This document shows positions 36,093-45,550 of a DNA stretch of 64,000 bases, in pieces. Position numbers and translations under genes: made by a program. This DNA comes from Novosphingobium terrae. GTDB lineage: Bacteria; Pseudomonadota; Alphaproteobacteria; Sphingomonadales; Sphingomonadaceae. Within the stretch, counting starts at the first letter, position 1. The number at the start of each line of letters is the position of its first letter. Under the pieces are notes generated by a model. That model saw only the letters and a program-made list of their open reading frames with translations, did no database searches and was not told the DNA's origin. The stretch spans positions 3,286,001 to 3,350,000 of the forward strand of contig NZ_JABVZR010000001.1 in the NCBI RefSeq assembly GCF_017163935.1. Direction: 5' to 3'.

Positions 36093-37085
36093 ATGGCCGT
36101 CTACACCCATCTTGGCGCCGAGGCGCTGGGCGAGTTGATCTGCGCCTTCAACGTGGGCGACCTCGTGTCGGCCAAGGGCATCGCCGAGGGCGTCTCGAAC
36201 AGCAACTGGCTGATCGAAACCACCGGCAAGACCGGTTCCGGTGCGCGCTTCATCCTGACGATGTTCGAAGGACGCACCGAAATCGCCGATCTGCCCTTCT
36301 TCCTCGGCCTGCTAGACCACCTTGCCGATAAGGGCTGCCCCGTCCCCCGCACCATCCATGACCGCGATGGCGCCTCCTTCCGCAGCCTGACCGGCCCGGA
36401 TGGCGAGGAAAAGGTCGTCGCGCTGATCGAATTCCTGCCCGGCGTCTCGGTCAGCCTGCCCACGCCTGCTCAGGCCCATGCCGTGGGCATTGCTCTGGCG
36501 CAGATGCACCGCGCGGTGGAAGGCTACGGCCAGAACCGCCGCAACACGCTGGCCCTGCCCGCATGGCGCGAATTGCTGGAAGCCTGCAAGGCCGAAGACC
36601 TCGCCACGATCGACCCCGCTCTGGGCCAGACCGTCACCGAAGAACTGGCCTTCCTCGACGCCCATTGGCCGCGCCATCTGCCGACCGGCGTGGTCCATGC
36701 CGACCTCTTCCCCGACAATGTGCTGATGCTGGGCGAAACCGTCACCGGCCTGATCGACTTCTATTTCTCCTGCACAGACATCATCGCCTATGACGTGGCC
36801 GTCACCCACGCCGCATGGTGCTTCGACAATGCCGGGCGCAACTTCGACCCGGCAATTTCGCAGGCGCTGCTGAAGGGCTACGAATCGATCCGGCCTCTGA
36901 GTGGCGAAGAACGCGCAGCCTTGCCCGTGCTGGCGCGCGGCGCGGCGATGCGCTTCATCTCCACCCGCGCCTATGACTGGATCAACACGCCTCAGGACGC
37001 GCTGGTGGTGCGAAAAGACCCCATGGCCTTCGCCCGCCGCCTCGCCTTCTACGCCGACCCCGCCAACGCGGGAGTCTTCGCATGA
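36093..37085 (+). CDS. thrB: Homoserine kinase (type II, APH-like ThrB)
   Basis: Phosphorylates homoserine on the way to threonine. The 330 residues adopt the aminoglycoside-phosphotransferase fold: [15 protein letters not shown] near the N-terminus, the catalytic [14 protein letters not shown] (Brenner-like motif) and [19 protein letters not shown] with the metal-binding Asp. This is the alphaproteobacterial ThrB type, not the GHMP kinase of E. coli. Its stop overlaps the rnhA start (ATGA). Confidence 0.93.
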   Translation: MAVYTHLGAEALGELICAFNVGDLVSAKGIAEGVSNSNWLIETTGKTGSGARFILTMFEGRTEIADLPFFLGLLDHLADKGCPVPRTIHDRDGASFRSLTGPDGEEKVVALIEFLPGVSVSLPTPAQAHAVGIALAQMHRAVEGYGQNRRNTLALPAWRELLEACKAEDLATIDPALGQTVTEELAFLDAHWPRHLPTGVVHADLFPDNVLMLGETVTGLIDFYFSCTDIIAYDVAVTHAAWCFDNAGRNFDPAISQALLKGYESIRPLSGEERAALPVLARGAAMRFISTRAYDWINTPQDALVVRKDPMAFARRLAFYADPANAGVFA

Positions 37086-37525
37086 AGCAGGTCGAGATCT
37101 TCACCGACGGCGCCTGCAAGGGCAACCCCGGCCCCGGCGGCTGGGGCGCGCTGCTGCGCATGGGCGAGGTGGAAAAGGAACTGTCGGGCTCAGACAAGGC
37201 GACCACCAACAACCGCATGGAAATGACGGCGGTGATCCGCGCCCTCGCGGCCCTCAACCAGCCCTGCGCCGTGCGCCTGAGCACCGATTCGAAGTATGTG
37301 ATCGACGGCATCACCAAATGGGTGTTTGGCTGGCAGAAAAAGGGCTGGGTCAACGCCAAGAAGGAACCCGTCGCCAATGAGGATCTTTGGCGCGAGATGC
37401 TGATCGTCGCCAAGCCGCACAAGATCGACTGGCAATGGGTCAAGGGTCACGCGGGCCACGCCGAGAACGAGCGGGTGGACAAGCTGGCCAGTGATGCTGC
37501 GGTTGCAGTCGGGAAGAAGGGTTAA
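37082..37525 (+). CDS. rnhA: Ribonuclease HI
   Basis: Degrades RNA in RNA:DNA hybrids. The 147 residues contain the four acidic catalytic residues in [40 protein letters not shown] and the C-terminal NERVDKLA, with WVKGHAGH before it. It overlaps thrB by 4 bases. GHE copy 7 begins 12 bp after the stop. Confidence 0.97.
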   Translation: MKQVEIFTDGACKGNPGPGGWGALLRMGEVEKELSGSDKATTNNRMEMTAVIRALAALNQPCAVRLSTDSKYVIDGITKWVFGWQKKGWVNAKKEPVANEDLWREMLIVAKPHKIDWQWVKGHAGHAENERVDKLASDAAVAVGKKG

Positions 37526-37536
37526 AGGGATAGAAT

Positions 37537-37771
37537 GCGAGGGTGTTACACCCTCGCGCTCCCGGGTTTTGTCAGCGTTTCGCATCGGGTTCAGCAACAG
37601 CGCAACGTCGCTGCGCCGCAGGCTATAAGTTCCCCGCACTGCCTATTGATCCAAGGATATCTGCCTGCGGCGCCCCAGGTCGAGCAGGTGGAGAGGCTGG
37701 GCACACCATTGCGGCGCCACTGCCGCTTCGTCGGGAGACGTTATGGGAGTGCGAGGGGGTAACCCCCTCGC
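37537..37771 (+). repeat. GHE copy 7: canonical 235-bp multi-hairpin element
   Basis: Perfect left palindrome 37537-37557 and right palindrome 37751-37771. The internal stem GCGCCGCAGGC/GCCTGCGGCGC is perfect with a 39-base loop. Conserved blocks CGGGTTCAGC, GCGCAACGTCGCTGC, GCAGGTGGAGAGGC, GCGGCGCCACTGCC and TTCGTCGGGAGACGTTATGGGAG are all present. It lies between convergent rnhA (12 bp) and the FAD oxidase (11 bp). Outward flanks: AAAGGGATAGAAT left, TTTTCTCCCTTC right. Confidence 0.93.
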
Positions 37772-37781
37772 TTTTCTCCCT

Positions 37782-38885
37782 TCAATCTTCCCGCAAAAAC
37801 CTTCCCGGCCTGTAAGCCTCGGGCGAAACCGCCCCGACCTCCAGCCCAAGCAACAACCGGGCCGCCAGATCCGACCCGGCAGGCGCCGTCTGGATGCCGA
37901 AGCCGCCCTGCCCGGCGCACCAGAAGAACCCCGGCACGTCAGCGTCAAACCCATACACCGGCAGCCGATCCGGCGCGAAGCTGCGCAGACCGGCCCAGCG
38001 GTGCTCGATGCGCTCGACCTGCCAGTCCACGATCTTTTCCAGCCGGTCGATGCCCAAAGCCACATCGATTTCCTCGGGGGCGGCGTCGCAGGGGGGCGTG
38101 GGGGTTTCGTCGTGAGGGGTGAGCCAGAGACGGCCGGATTCGGGCTTGAAGTAGAAGCTTTCGTCCAGATCAAGGACCAGCGGCAGGCTGTCGGAAGGCG
38201 CCGGATCGACGCGGGCCTGAATCATGGTGCGGCGATAGGGCGTGATGCCCAGAGGCGCGGCGCCTGCCATCACCGCCAGTTGGTCCGCCCATGCACCGGC
38301 GGCGTTGACGATCAGCCGCGCGCTGATGCTGCGCCCATCGGCCAGAGTCAGCGCCCAGCCTTCGCCCCCGCGCACCACGCCAGCGACTCGGGCATCGCAC
38401 AGCAGCTCCACGCCGCCTTGGCGGGCCTCGGCCAGATAGTGCTGGTGGAGGGCGGCGACGTCGATGTCGCAGCAGTCTTCCTCCAGCGCGCCCAGCACGT
38501 AATCGGGGCTCAGGCCGGGGATGTAATGGGTGATCACCGCGCGGTCAGCCACCGAGATGCGAACGCCCAGCGCGGCAAAGCGCGCGACGAAAGCGTGCAG
38601 TTCGGCCTCCTGCCCCTTGCGGGCCAGGGTCAGGCCACGGCGCTTGTGAAGCACGCCCAGGTCCCACAGCGCGGGGCCGGAGGCCTGCGACAGCGGCTGA
38701 ACGCCGGGCCCGCCATAGGTTTCATGCCAGAAGGCGGCGGAGCGGCCCGTGGCGTGGTAGCCGGGGCGGTCCTCACCTTCCAGCATCAGGATACGGCCAC
38801 TCACTTCATGCGCCACCAGAGCGGCGGCCAGCGAGGCCCCGGCCATGCCCGCGCCGATGATGGCGATATCGCAGGAGAAACTCAT
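37782..38885 (-). CDS. FAD-dependent oxidoreductase, D-amino-acid oxidase family
   Basis: 367 residues of the DAO superfamily (glycine oxidase, sarcosine oxidase relatives). N-terminal dinucleotide motif DIAIIGAGMAGASLAAAL and the E of LMLEGED bind FAD; RSAAFWHETYGG follows, as in this subgroup. LIVNAAGAWADQLA marks the second FAD region and GFGIQTAPAGSDLAA the C-terminal end. The substrate cannot be assigned from sequence. It is convergent with rnhA across GHE copy 7 and 18 bp downstream of the hydrolase on the same strand. Confidence 0.88.
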   Translation of the reverse strand: MSFSCDIAIIGAGMAGASLAAALVAHEVSGRILMLEGEDRPGYHATGRSAAFWHETYGGPGVQPLSQASGPALWDLGVLHKRRGLTLARKGQEAELHAFVARFAALGVRISVADRAVITHYIPGLSPDYVLGALEEDCCDIDVAALHQHYLAEARQGGVELLCDARVAGVVRGGEGWALTLADGRSISARLIVNAAGAWADQLAVMAGAAPLGITPYRRTMIQARVDPAPSDSLPLVLDLDESFYFKPESGRLWLTPHDETPTPPCDAAPEEIDVALGIDRLEKIVDWQVERIEHRWAGLRSFAPDRLPVYGFDADVPGFFWCAGQGGFGIQTAPAGSDLAARLLLGLEVGAVSPEAYRPGRFLRED

Positions 38886-38903
38886 GCGGGCTCCCTTGGC
38901 CCG

Positions 38904-39902
38904 TCAGACCTGCGCGTCAAGGGTTTGCGTTAAGGATTGCGGCGCCCGCTCATCCAGAAAGGCATGGATTGCGGCCAGCAGAGGCGCGCGCACCGCGTCC
39001 ACCTCACGCAGCACCTCGTGGCGCGACTCGCGGCCCAGCGCGATCAGTTGCGCATGAGGCAGGCGCCGGGCCGCCGCCAGCACCGCGGCATGGCTGACAA
39101 GATGGTCCGCGCTGGTGGAGATCAGCAGCACCGGGATCGTCACGCCCTCCAGCACGCCCGGCGCAAACAGCGCCTTGCGCGAGGCGACGGCACGCTCCAT
39201 CCAGCGCCAGCTGGCAGCGCCCGTGCCCAGATCGGGGCGCTGCGCGCGCCACCACAGCTCATCCTCATGGCGGCGCTGGTCATGGGTGAGCAGATGCATG
39301 CGCAGGGCGGTGGTGGAACCGGGCTTTTCGCCGCCCTTCCACGCCGGGCGGCGCGAATCGCCCAGCTTGGCCATCAGGCAAGCGTAAACATGCTGTAACC
39401 ATACCGGTAGACCGGGAGCAAAGAATCCCAGCATCGGGGCGGAGAGAATCAGTGCGTCGGGGTTAACTTTGTGCTCGGCAACGGCGCGCAAAGCCAGATG
39501 ACCGCCCATCGAATGGCCCGCCAGCACATGGGGGCCTTCACCGGGCCGAAACCAGTCCGCCCAGAAGGCGGAGAGGTCGTCAATCCAGACCGAGAAGTCC
39601 TCGATATGGCCGGTGGTGGCATCCAGCCCCAGCCGCCCGGAACCGCCCTGCCCGCGCCAGTCAAAGCTGGTGACATGCCAGCCGCGCGCCTGCATTTCCG
39701 CGAAGAATTCCAGATGCTTCTCGAAGATGTCGCCGCGCCCCGGCACGAAGAGCAGACGCCCCCGACAGGGCACGCCGGGCAGCGGCGGGATGGTCAGGCG
39801 GCGCAGCCTCCAGCCATCGGGCGCGTGCCACTGATCCTCTTGCGCAAGGGGGGGCAAAGAGCGGGTCGGAAAGGCCAGATCGGCTTGCTCATACTCCGGC
39901 AT
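38904..39902 (-). CDS. Alpha/beta hydrolase (lysophospholipase/monoacylglycerol lipase-like)
   Basis: 332 residues of the serine aminopeptidase S33/PldB-like group. The nucleophile elbow is AGHSMGGHLALRA, with SFDWRGQGGSGR earlier and a late Asp in ISTSADHLVSHAA and a His in SRHEVLREVD completing the triad. No signal peptide. It precedes the FAD oxidase by 18 bp, suggesting a two-gene unit, and is divergent from the pilus cluster. Confidence 0.88.
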   Translation of the reverse strand: MPEYEQADLAFPTRSLPPLAQEDQWHAPDGWRLRRLTIPPLPGVPCRGRLLFVPGRGDIFEKHLEFFAEMQARGWHVTSFDWRGQGGSGRLGLDATTGHIEDFSVWIDDLSAFWADWFRPGEGPHVLAGHSMGGHLALRAVAEHKVNPDALILSAPMLGFFAPGLPVWLQHVYACLMAKLGDSRRPAWKGGEKPGSTTALRMHLLTHDQRRHEDELWWRAQRPDLGTGAASWRWMERAVASRKALFAPGVLEGVTIPVLLISTSADHLVSHAAVLAAARRLPHAQLIALGRESRHEVLREVDAVRAPLLAAIHAFLDERAPQSLTQTLDAQV

Positions 39903-40023
39903 GTGCCTGATTTCTGACCTTCTCGTTGGTTACCGTTTGGTAAGTGATTCCAAGCTAAAACCTTCCCCAGGTCGCCCTAGGGATTCCACTAGGGTTTTCA
40001 CGTGGTCTACCCTGGGGGGTTTC

Positions 40024-40509
40024 ATGGGGGTTTGGTTGTCCTACGGTTTGCTTGGCGGCTTGGCAATTGCCCTGCTCGTCGCGGCCGTGACCGACACACG
40101 CCGCCGCCAGATCGACAATGGCCTCAATCTGGCCATTGCGCTGGGCGCTCCTCTCTTCTGGTGGGCTCAGGGGCTCACGCTTGCGGCCATCGGCTGGCAG
40201 CTGGGCTCCACAGTCGGGGTCTTTGCGGTGCTGACCGGCCTGTTCGCCTTCGGGGCGATGGGCGGGGGCGATGTGAAGCTGCTGACCGCGCTGGCGCTGT
40301 GGATCAAGCCGCTGTGGTTCCTGCATCTGCTGATGGTGATGGGGCTGGCGGGCGGTGTGCTCACCGTGGCTCTGGCGCTCTGGCATGTGGCCCGCCGCCA
40401 CAAGGAACGGCCGGTGGTGCCTTACGGCATCGCCATCGCTCTGGCGGGGCTCTGGGTTCTGGTGGTCGATTATCTGCCGCTGCTCCACGCGGGCGGACCG
40501 GCAGGGTGA
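40024..40509 (+). CDS. cpaA: Prepilin peptidase CpaA/TadV (A24 family)
   Basis: 161-residue polytopic membrane aspartic protease that would process Flp prepilins and pseudopilins. It has about four to five hydrophobic segments, the first catalytic-site motif AAVTDTRRRQIDNGLN (Asp after the first helix) and the second GxGD-type motif FGAMGGGDVKLLTALALW. The ATG at 40024 follows a G-rich ribosome site; the frame runs open further upstream but without family residues. First gene of the tad cluster. The interval 39903-40023 to the divergent hydrolase holds the promoters; I saw only a CCCTAGGG-like repeat there. Confidence 0.9.
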   Translation: MGVWLSYGLLGGLAIALLVAAVTDTRRRQIDNGLNLAIALGAPLFWWAQGLTLAAIGWQLGSTVGVFAVLTGLFAFGAMGGGDVKLLTALALWIKPLWFLHLLMVMGLAGGVLTVALALWHVARRHKERPVVPYGIAIALAGLWVLVVDYLPLLHAGGPAG

Positions 40510-40582
40510 CCTGATATTAACCATTTCCGCGCATCAGCGCGGTTTGCGCGATTGTTGCGCGTGTGAAGGGCTGAAGTGAGTC

Positions 40583-41755
40583 ATGGACAGGAAGAAGGTC
40601 ATGATCATGCTGGGGCTGGCGGTGGTGGCGGTTGTCACCGCCCTGGCCGCTATGAGCATGCTGAAGGGCAGCCCCGCGCCGCAAGTCCAGGCCGCCTTGC
40701 CCGTGATCGTGGTGCCCAAGGGGCCACGCGTGCTGGTGGCGCAGCGTTCGCTGCAGCCCGGCACGATCATCACCAATGACGCCATCAACTTCCAGGAATG
40801 GCCCAAGGACATGGTGAGCGGCGCCTATTTCGTGGACGGCAAAACCGACATGAACAAGCTGCTGGGCACCGTTGTCCGCTTCCCGATCACCGCGGGCCAG
40901 CCGCTGACCACCGGTGCGCTGGTCGCCCCGGGCGATCGCGGCTTTCTGGCTGCCGCGCTGGGGCCGGGCATGCGCGCCGTGACGATCACCGTTTCGGAAA
41001 AGTCGGGCGTGGCCGGTTTCGTCTTCCCGGGCGATCATGTCGACCTGATGTTGACCACCGCCGTCAAGGTGAACCAGCCGCAGGGCCAGGGTGGCGCCAC
41101 GCCTGATACGCGCGATCTCTACGCCACCGAAACCATTCTGAAGAACCTGCGCGTGCTGGCGACCGACCAGTCGACCGAGCAGGAAACCAACAATGGCAAG
41201 ACCATCGTTCACACCTTCCACACCGCCACGCTGGAAGTGACCCCCAAGATCGCCGAAAAGATCGAGGTGGCCCAGCAGGGCGGCGCGCTCAGCCTGGTGC
41301 TGCGCTCGCTGGCGGACAATCAGAGCGATCTGGATCACGCCATCGCCAATGGCTCGGTGAAGCTGCCCGAGGGCGCCACCAGGGCCGATGAGGCGCGCGC
41401 TCTGGCCAGCGCGAAAGGCAATCCGGGCAATGCCGGCGCCACCGGCCCCGGCTCGCGCACCACGCTGATGGGCGGGCGCCTGAGCGATGGCGCAGCCATC
41501 CAGCCCAGTTCGAGCTTTGCCACGGCAGGCGATGTCTCGCGCTTCCAGCGTCGCGGCCTGCCTTCGAACATCGTGCGCGGCCCCGCGCCGGGCAGCGAGG
41601 TGCGCGTGATGCGCGGCAAGGACAGTGAAGCGGTATCGATGTCGGCCAATGGCCAGGCGGCAGGGGCCGCTGCCGGAGGATTTGTGGGCGCGGTGGCCCA
41701 GGGCATGGGTGGTGCGGCCGGGGGGCCTGCGACATCACCCAATCCGGTGAATTGA
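40583..41755 (+). CDS. cpaB: Flp pilus assembly protein CpaB/RcpC
   Basis: 390-residue periplasmic tad component. A membrane anchor (about 6-26, VMIMLGLAVVAVVTALAAMSML) is followed by a SAF domain with VLVAQRSLQPGTIITNDAINFQEWP and the RcpC-type region (MRAVTITVSEKSGVAGFVFPGDHVDLML). The C-terminal third is Gly/Ala/Pro-rich and likely disordered. Its stop overlaps a start region of cpaC. Confidence 0.93.
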   Translation: MDRKKVMIMLGLAVVAVVTALAAMSMLKGSPAPQVQAALPVIVVPKGPRVLVAQRSLQPGTIITNDAINFQEWPKDMVSGAYFVDGKTDMNKLLGTVVRFPITAGQPLTTGALVAPGDRGFLAAALGPGMRAVTITVSEKSGVAGFVFPGDHVDLMLTTAVKVNQPQGQGGATPDTRDLYATETILKNLRVLATDQSTEQETNNGKTIVHTFHTATLEVTPKIAEKIEVAQQGGALSLVLRSLADNQSDLDHAIANGSVKLPEGATRADEARALASAKGNPGNAGATGPGSRTTLMGGRLSDGAAIQPSSSFATAGDVSRFQRRGLPSNIVRGPAPGSEVRVMRGKDSEAVSMSANGQAAGAAAGGFVGAVAQGMGGAAGGPATSPNPVN

Positions 41756-41772
41756 GAAGGGTGGATCATCCC

Positions 41773-43524
41773 ATGAAGAACCGTTTCCTCTCCCTTCTCC
41801 TGTCGGCAGGGGCCATCGGCACCCTGTCGCTGGGCATGGCGAGCACCGCGCAGGCCGCGCCGCGCAAGGCCCATCATCCCGTCCGCAAGGCGGCTGCTCC
41901 TGCTGTCCATGTCGGCGCACGGGCACCCGATTACGGCGTTCCGGCCACCGGCATCATCAGCAGCCCCACCGGCCAGATCGTGCTGTCGATCGGGCGTGGC
42001 CAGCTGGTCAATCTGCCCGGCACGATGAAGGATGTCTTCATCGCCGATGACAAGATCGCCGATCTTCAGGTCAAGTCGAACCACCAGCTCTACCTCTACG
42101 GCAAGGGCAGCGGCGAGACGACCGTCTATGCCAGCAACGCCGAAGGCCGCGTGGTGTGGTCCGCCAACATCCGCGTGGGCAACAGCATCGACAATGTCGA
42201 CCAGATGCTGCGTGTGGCCATGCCCGAGGCGCATATCGCCACCTCGACACTGGGGCCGGCCTCGATCCTGCTGACCGGCACCGTTGCCGCCCCCGAGGAC
42301 GCCGCCGAGGCCACCCGCCTGGTGCAGGCCTTCATTGGCGACAAGGCCAATGTCATCAGCCGCCTGCGCACGGCAACGCCGCTGCAGGTCAGCCTGCATG
42401 TGCGCATCGCCGAGGTCAGCCGCACGCTGTCCCGCACCATCGGCACCAATCTGACCGGCACCTCCTCCAGCACCAATGGCGTGCAGTTCGGCATTGCGCG
42501 CGGTGACAATCAGGGCACGGTCACCAATCCGCAGGGATTGCTGTCCTCCTCCCTCGCCACGGGCACCTATACGTCGGCGCCCACGGTCTACAATTTCCCC
42601 AGCAACCTCACCGGTTCCACCGCGCTGTCGCTGGGCACGAAGTTTCTGGGCCTGTCGCTGCTGGCCTCGCTGGATCTTGGCGAATCGATCGGTCTGGTCA
42701 CCACGCTGGCCGAACCCAATCTGACCGCGCTCTCGGGCGAGACCAGCACCTTCCTGGCGGGCGGCGAATATCCCATCCCCATGTCGAGCGGGCTTGGCAC
42801 CGTCTCGGTGGAGTTCAAGAATTACGGCGTCTCGCTGGCCTATACGCCCACCGTGCTATCGGACGGGCGCATTTCGCTGCGCGTGCGGCCTGAAGTGTCG
42901 GAACTCTCCTCGCAAGGCGCGGTCAGCTTCGGGGGCTATTCGGTGCCCGCGCTCACCATCCGCCGCGCCGAAACCACGGTGGAACTGGGCTCCGGCCAGA
43001 GCATGATGATCGCCGGCCTGCTCTCGAACAATGCGCAGCACACCATCACCAAGCTGCCGGGCGCGGGCGATCTGCCAGTGCTGGGCTCGCTGTTCAAATC
43101 GACCAACTTCCAGCGCGGCGAAAGCGAGCTGGTGATCGTAATCACCCCCTATCTGGTGAAGCCGGTCAATGCCGCCGACATCAAGCTGCCCACCGACGGT
43201 CTGCAGAACCCCACCACCACGCAGGAGGTGCTGGGCAACATGCTGACCGACGGCAAGAGCGGTTCGGTGCGCCCCGGCCCGACCTCGAGCGACAATGGCG
43301 CTCCGCCGCGTGTCGGCCTGAACGGCGAGCCTGCGCCGCAAGCCTCTGCCGGCGCTCCGGCCCAGCAGGCAGCCGCCGATCCGGCCCCCGCCCCGCTGAC
43401 CAAGCGTCAGGCCAAGGCGATGGCCAAGGCCGCGAAGCAGGCCCAGCAGGCTTCCGCTGCCGCCCCCGCGCCCGCCGCCTCACCCAAGGGTGATGCGCAG
43501 GCCCCCGGCTTCTCCCTGAATTGA
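41773..43524 (+). CDS. cpaC: Flp pilus secretin CpaC/RcpA
   Basis: 583-residue outer-membrane secretin. Signal peptide (MKNRFLSLLLSAGAIGTLSLGMASTAQA), an N-terminal pilus-binding domain (IGRGQLVNLPGTMKDVFIAD), a BON-like segment, and the secretin core (LTALSGETSTFLAGGEYPIPM, FKNYGVSLAYTPTVLSDGRISLRVRPEVSEL). The last 60 residues are a low-complexity Ala/Pro/Lys tail, longer than usual. ATG 41773 has an AAGGGTGGA site. The frame is open further upstream into cpaB. Confidence 0.93.
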   Translation: MKNRFLSLLLSAGAIGTLSLGMASTAQAAPRKAHHPVRKAAAPAVHVGARAPDYGVPATGIISSPTGQIVLSIGRGQLVNLPGTMKDVFIADDKIADLQVKSNHQLYLYGKGSGETTVYASNAEGRVVWSANIRVGNSIDNVDQMLRVAMPEAHIATSTLGPASILLTGTVAAPEDAAEATRLVQAFIGDKANVISRLRTATPLQVSLHVRIAEVSRTLSRTIGTNLTGTSSSTNGVQFGIARGDNQGTVTNPQGLLSSSLATGTYTSAPTVYNFPSNLTGSTALSLGTKFLGLSLLASLDLGESIGLVTTLAEPNLTALSGETSTFLAGGEYPIPMSSGLGTVSVEFKNYGVSLAYTPTVLSDGRISLRVRPEVSELSSQGAVSFGGYSVPALTIRRAETTVELGSGQSMMIAGLLSNNAQHTITKLPGAGDLPVLGSLFKSTNFQRGESELVIVITPYLVKPVNAADIKLPTDGLQNPTTTQEVLGNMLTDGKSGSVRPGPTSSDNGAPPRVGLNGEPAPQASAGAPAQQAAADPAPAPLTKRQAKAMAKAAKQAQQASAAAPAPAASPKGDAQAPGFSLN

Positions 43525-43535
43525 GCGAGGCGACG

Positions 43536-44192
43536 ATGCGTTTCATTCCTCACGCCGCGACAAAAGCCAGTGCTGGCGTCACCCTGGTTGCCTGCGCTCT
43601 GGCGCTGGCGGGTTGCGGGGGCACGGCCACCAACCGCCTGATGATCCCCCAGCATCAGCCCGTGGTCACCCACAGCAGCTTCTCGCTGGATCTGACCGAG
43701 GGTGCCGATGGCATCGCGCCGTCCGAAAAGGCCCGCCTGTCCGGCTGGTTCGACGCCATGGGCCTGCGTTATGGCGATCAGATCGCCATCGACGATCCCG
43801 CCGCCAATGCCAAGACCCGCGCCGCCGTGGCCGATCTGGCCGCCGCGAAAGGCCTGATGATCTCGCCTCAGCCGCCGCTGGCGCAGGCCGCGCTGGAGCC
43901 CGGCACCTTGCGCATCGTGCTGACCCGCGCCAGCGCTACCGTGCCCGGCTGCCCCGACTGGTCCGCCAATTCCGAAACCAACACGATGAACGCCCTGCAT
44001 CCCAATTTCGGCTGCGCGGTGAACAGCAATCTGGCCGCGATGGTCGCCAATCCCGACGATCTGCTGCACGGCGCCCATTCGGATGGCAATCCGGTGGCCA
44101 CCAGCAACAAGGCGATCTCGACCTATCGTGACGCCAAGCCCACCGGCAGCGGCGGCACCACCCTGACCGCCACCAGCACCAAGGGGAGCTGA
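43536..44192 (+). CDS. cpaD: Pilus assembly lipoprotein CpaD
   Basis: 218 residues with a lipoprotein signal (lipobox LAGC, in ALALAGCGG). The mature part has the CpaD-type region GCPDWSANSETNTMNALHPNFGCAVNSNLAAMVANPDDLLHG, which is diagnostic of the CpaD family in alphaproteobacterial tad clusters and functions at the outer membrane with the secretin. ATG 43536 has a GCGAGG site. Confidence 0.9.
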   Translation: MRFIPHAATKASAGVTLVACALALAGCGGTATNRLMIPQHQPVVTHSSFSLDLTEGADGIAPSEKARLSGWFDAMGLRYGDQIAIDDPAANAKTRAAVADLAAAKGLMISPQPPLAQAALEPGTLRIVLTRASATVPGCPDWSANSETNTMNALHPNFGCAVNSNLAAMVANPDDLLHGAHSDGNPVATSNKAISTYRDAKPTGSGGTTLTATSTKGS

Positions 44193-44195
44193 GCC

Positions 44196-45494
44196 ATGAA
44201 CGCGCCGTGGAAAGTCGGCCATCAGGCCCGCGAACCCTTCGCCGCCTTCCTGTGCGACGATGCCAGCCTCGACGTGCTGCGCCCGCTGGTCGCCGATCTG
44301 GGCTGGACACCGGAAAAGTGCCAGCGCGGCGGTCTGCGCAATGCGGTGCAGGCGCTGGCGGTCTCCTCCAGCCCGCATATCCTGATGGTCGATCTGTCGG
44401 AAAGCGGCGATCCGCTCTCCGACATCAATGCTCTGGCCGAGGTCTGCGAGCCGGGCACGGTGGTGCTGGCCATCGGTCAGCTCAACGATGTGCGGCTTTA
44501 CCGCGATCTGCTCTCCAGCGGCATTCACGACTATCTGCTCAAGCCCCTGCAGCCCCATGTGGTGCATGAGGCGCTGCTGAGCGCGCAGGCCTTCTTCTCG
44601 CAGCCCCGCCATGAGGAAGGCAGCGAGGTGCGCCATATCTCCACCGCGGTGATCGGCACGCGCGGCGGCGTGGGCGCCTCCACTTTGGCGACCTCGCTGG
44701 CCTGGCTGTTTGCCACCGACCACAGCCATCCCACCGCCTTGCTCGATCTGGACATCCATTTCGGCACCGGCGCGCTCAGCCTCGATCTGGAGCCCGGCCG
44801 GGGTCTCACCGACGCCATCGAGAACCCCAGCCGCATCGATGGCCTGTTCATCGAGCGCGCCATGATCCGCGCCAATGACAATCTGGCGATCCTCTCCGCC
44901 GAAGCGCCGATCAACCAGCCGCTGATGACCGATGGCAGCGCCTTCCTCCAGCTGGAGCAGGAGTTCCGCACGGCCTTCCAGATGACCGTGGTCGATCTGC
45001 CGCGCAACATGCTGATCAACTTCCCGCAGCTGCTGGCCGATGCCAATGTCGCGGTGGTCGCCACCGAGCTGACTCTGGCCGGCGCGCGCGATTCGATCCG
45101 CATCCTCTCCTGGCTGAAGGGCAATGCCCCGCATATCCATGTGCTGATGGTGGCCAACAAGGTGCAGATCGGCACGGTGGAGATCAGCAAGGCCGATTTC
45201 GAGGCCAGCATCGAGCGCAAGATCGATGTGCTGATCCCCTATGACTTCAAGGCCGCCACCCATGCCGCCAAGCTGGGCCAGACCTTCGTGGAGGCCAATC
45301 GCGCCACCAAGGCGGGCATCGCCATGCGCGAGCTGTCTCAGGCGGTGCGCGCTGTCGGCTTCGTGAGCGAGGCGGCTCCGGTCAAGGAAGAGAAGAAGTC
45401 GCTGCTCGGCAAATTCGATCTCAAGTCGATCCTGCCCAAGAAGTCCAAGGATCAGCCCAAGGGCCAGGGCAAACCCGCCAAGGCTTCGGCCTGA
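44196..45494 (+). CDS. cpaE: Pilus assembly protein CpaE/TadZ (MinD/ParA-like, atypical P-loop)
   Basis: 432-residue polar localisation factor of the Tad apparatus. An N-terminal receiver-like domain (LRPLVADLGWTPE..., YLLKPLQPHVV) precedes a ParA/MinD ATPase domain. Its P-loop reads IGTRGGVGASTLA: both Lys of the canonical deviant Walker motif are replaced, as often seen in TadZ. LLDLDIHFGTGALSLDLEPG and VVDLPRNM follow. The usual next gene cpaF is not here; tadB starts 56 bp later. Confidence 0.92.
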   Translation: MNAPWKVGHQAREPFAAFLCDDASLDVLRPLVADLGWTPEKCQRGGLRNAVQALAVSSSPHILMVDLSESGDPLSDINALAEVCEPGTVVLAIGQLNDVRLYRDLLSSGIHDYLLKPLQPHVVHEALLSAQAFFSQPRHEEGSEVRHISTAVIGTRGGVGASTLATSLAWLFATDHSHPTALLDLDIHFGTGALSLDLEPGRGLTDAIENPSRIDGLFIERAMIRANDNLAILSAEAPINQPLMTDGSAFLQLEQEFRTAFQMTVVDLPRNMLINFPQLLADANVAVVATELTLAGARDSIRILSWLKGNAPHIHVLMVANKVQIGTVEISKADFEASIERKIDVLIPYDFKAATHAAKLGQTFVEANRATKAGIAMRELSQAVRAVGFVSEAAPVKEEKKSLLGKFDLKSILPKKSKDQPKGQGKPAKASA

Positions 45495-45550
45495 TCGCCG
45501 GAAAACGGAAGCGGAAGCGGAAGCGGGCAAAAGGAAGGTGATGCGTCGCG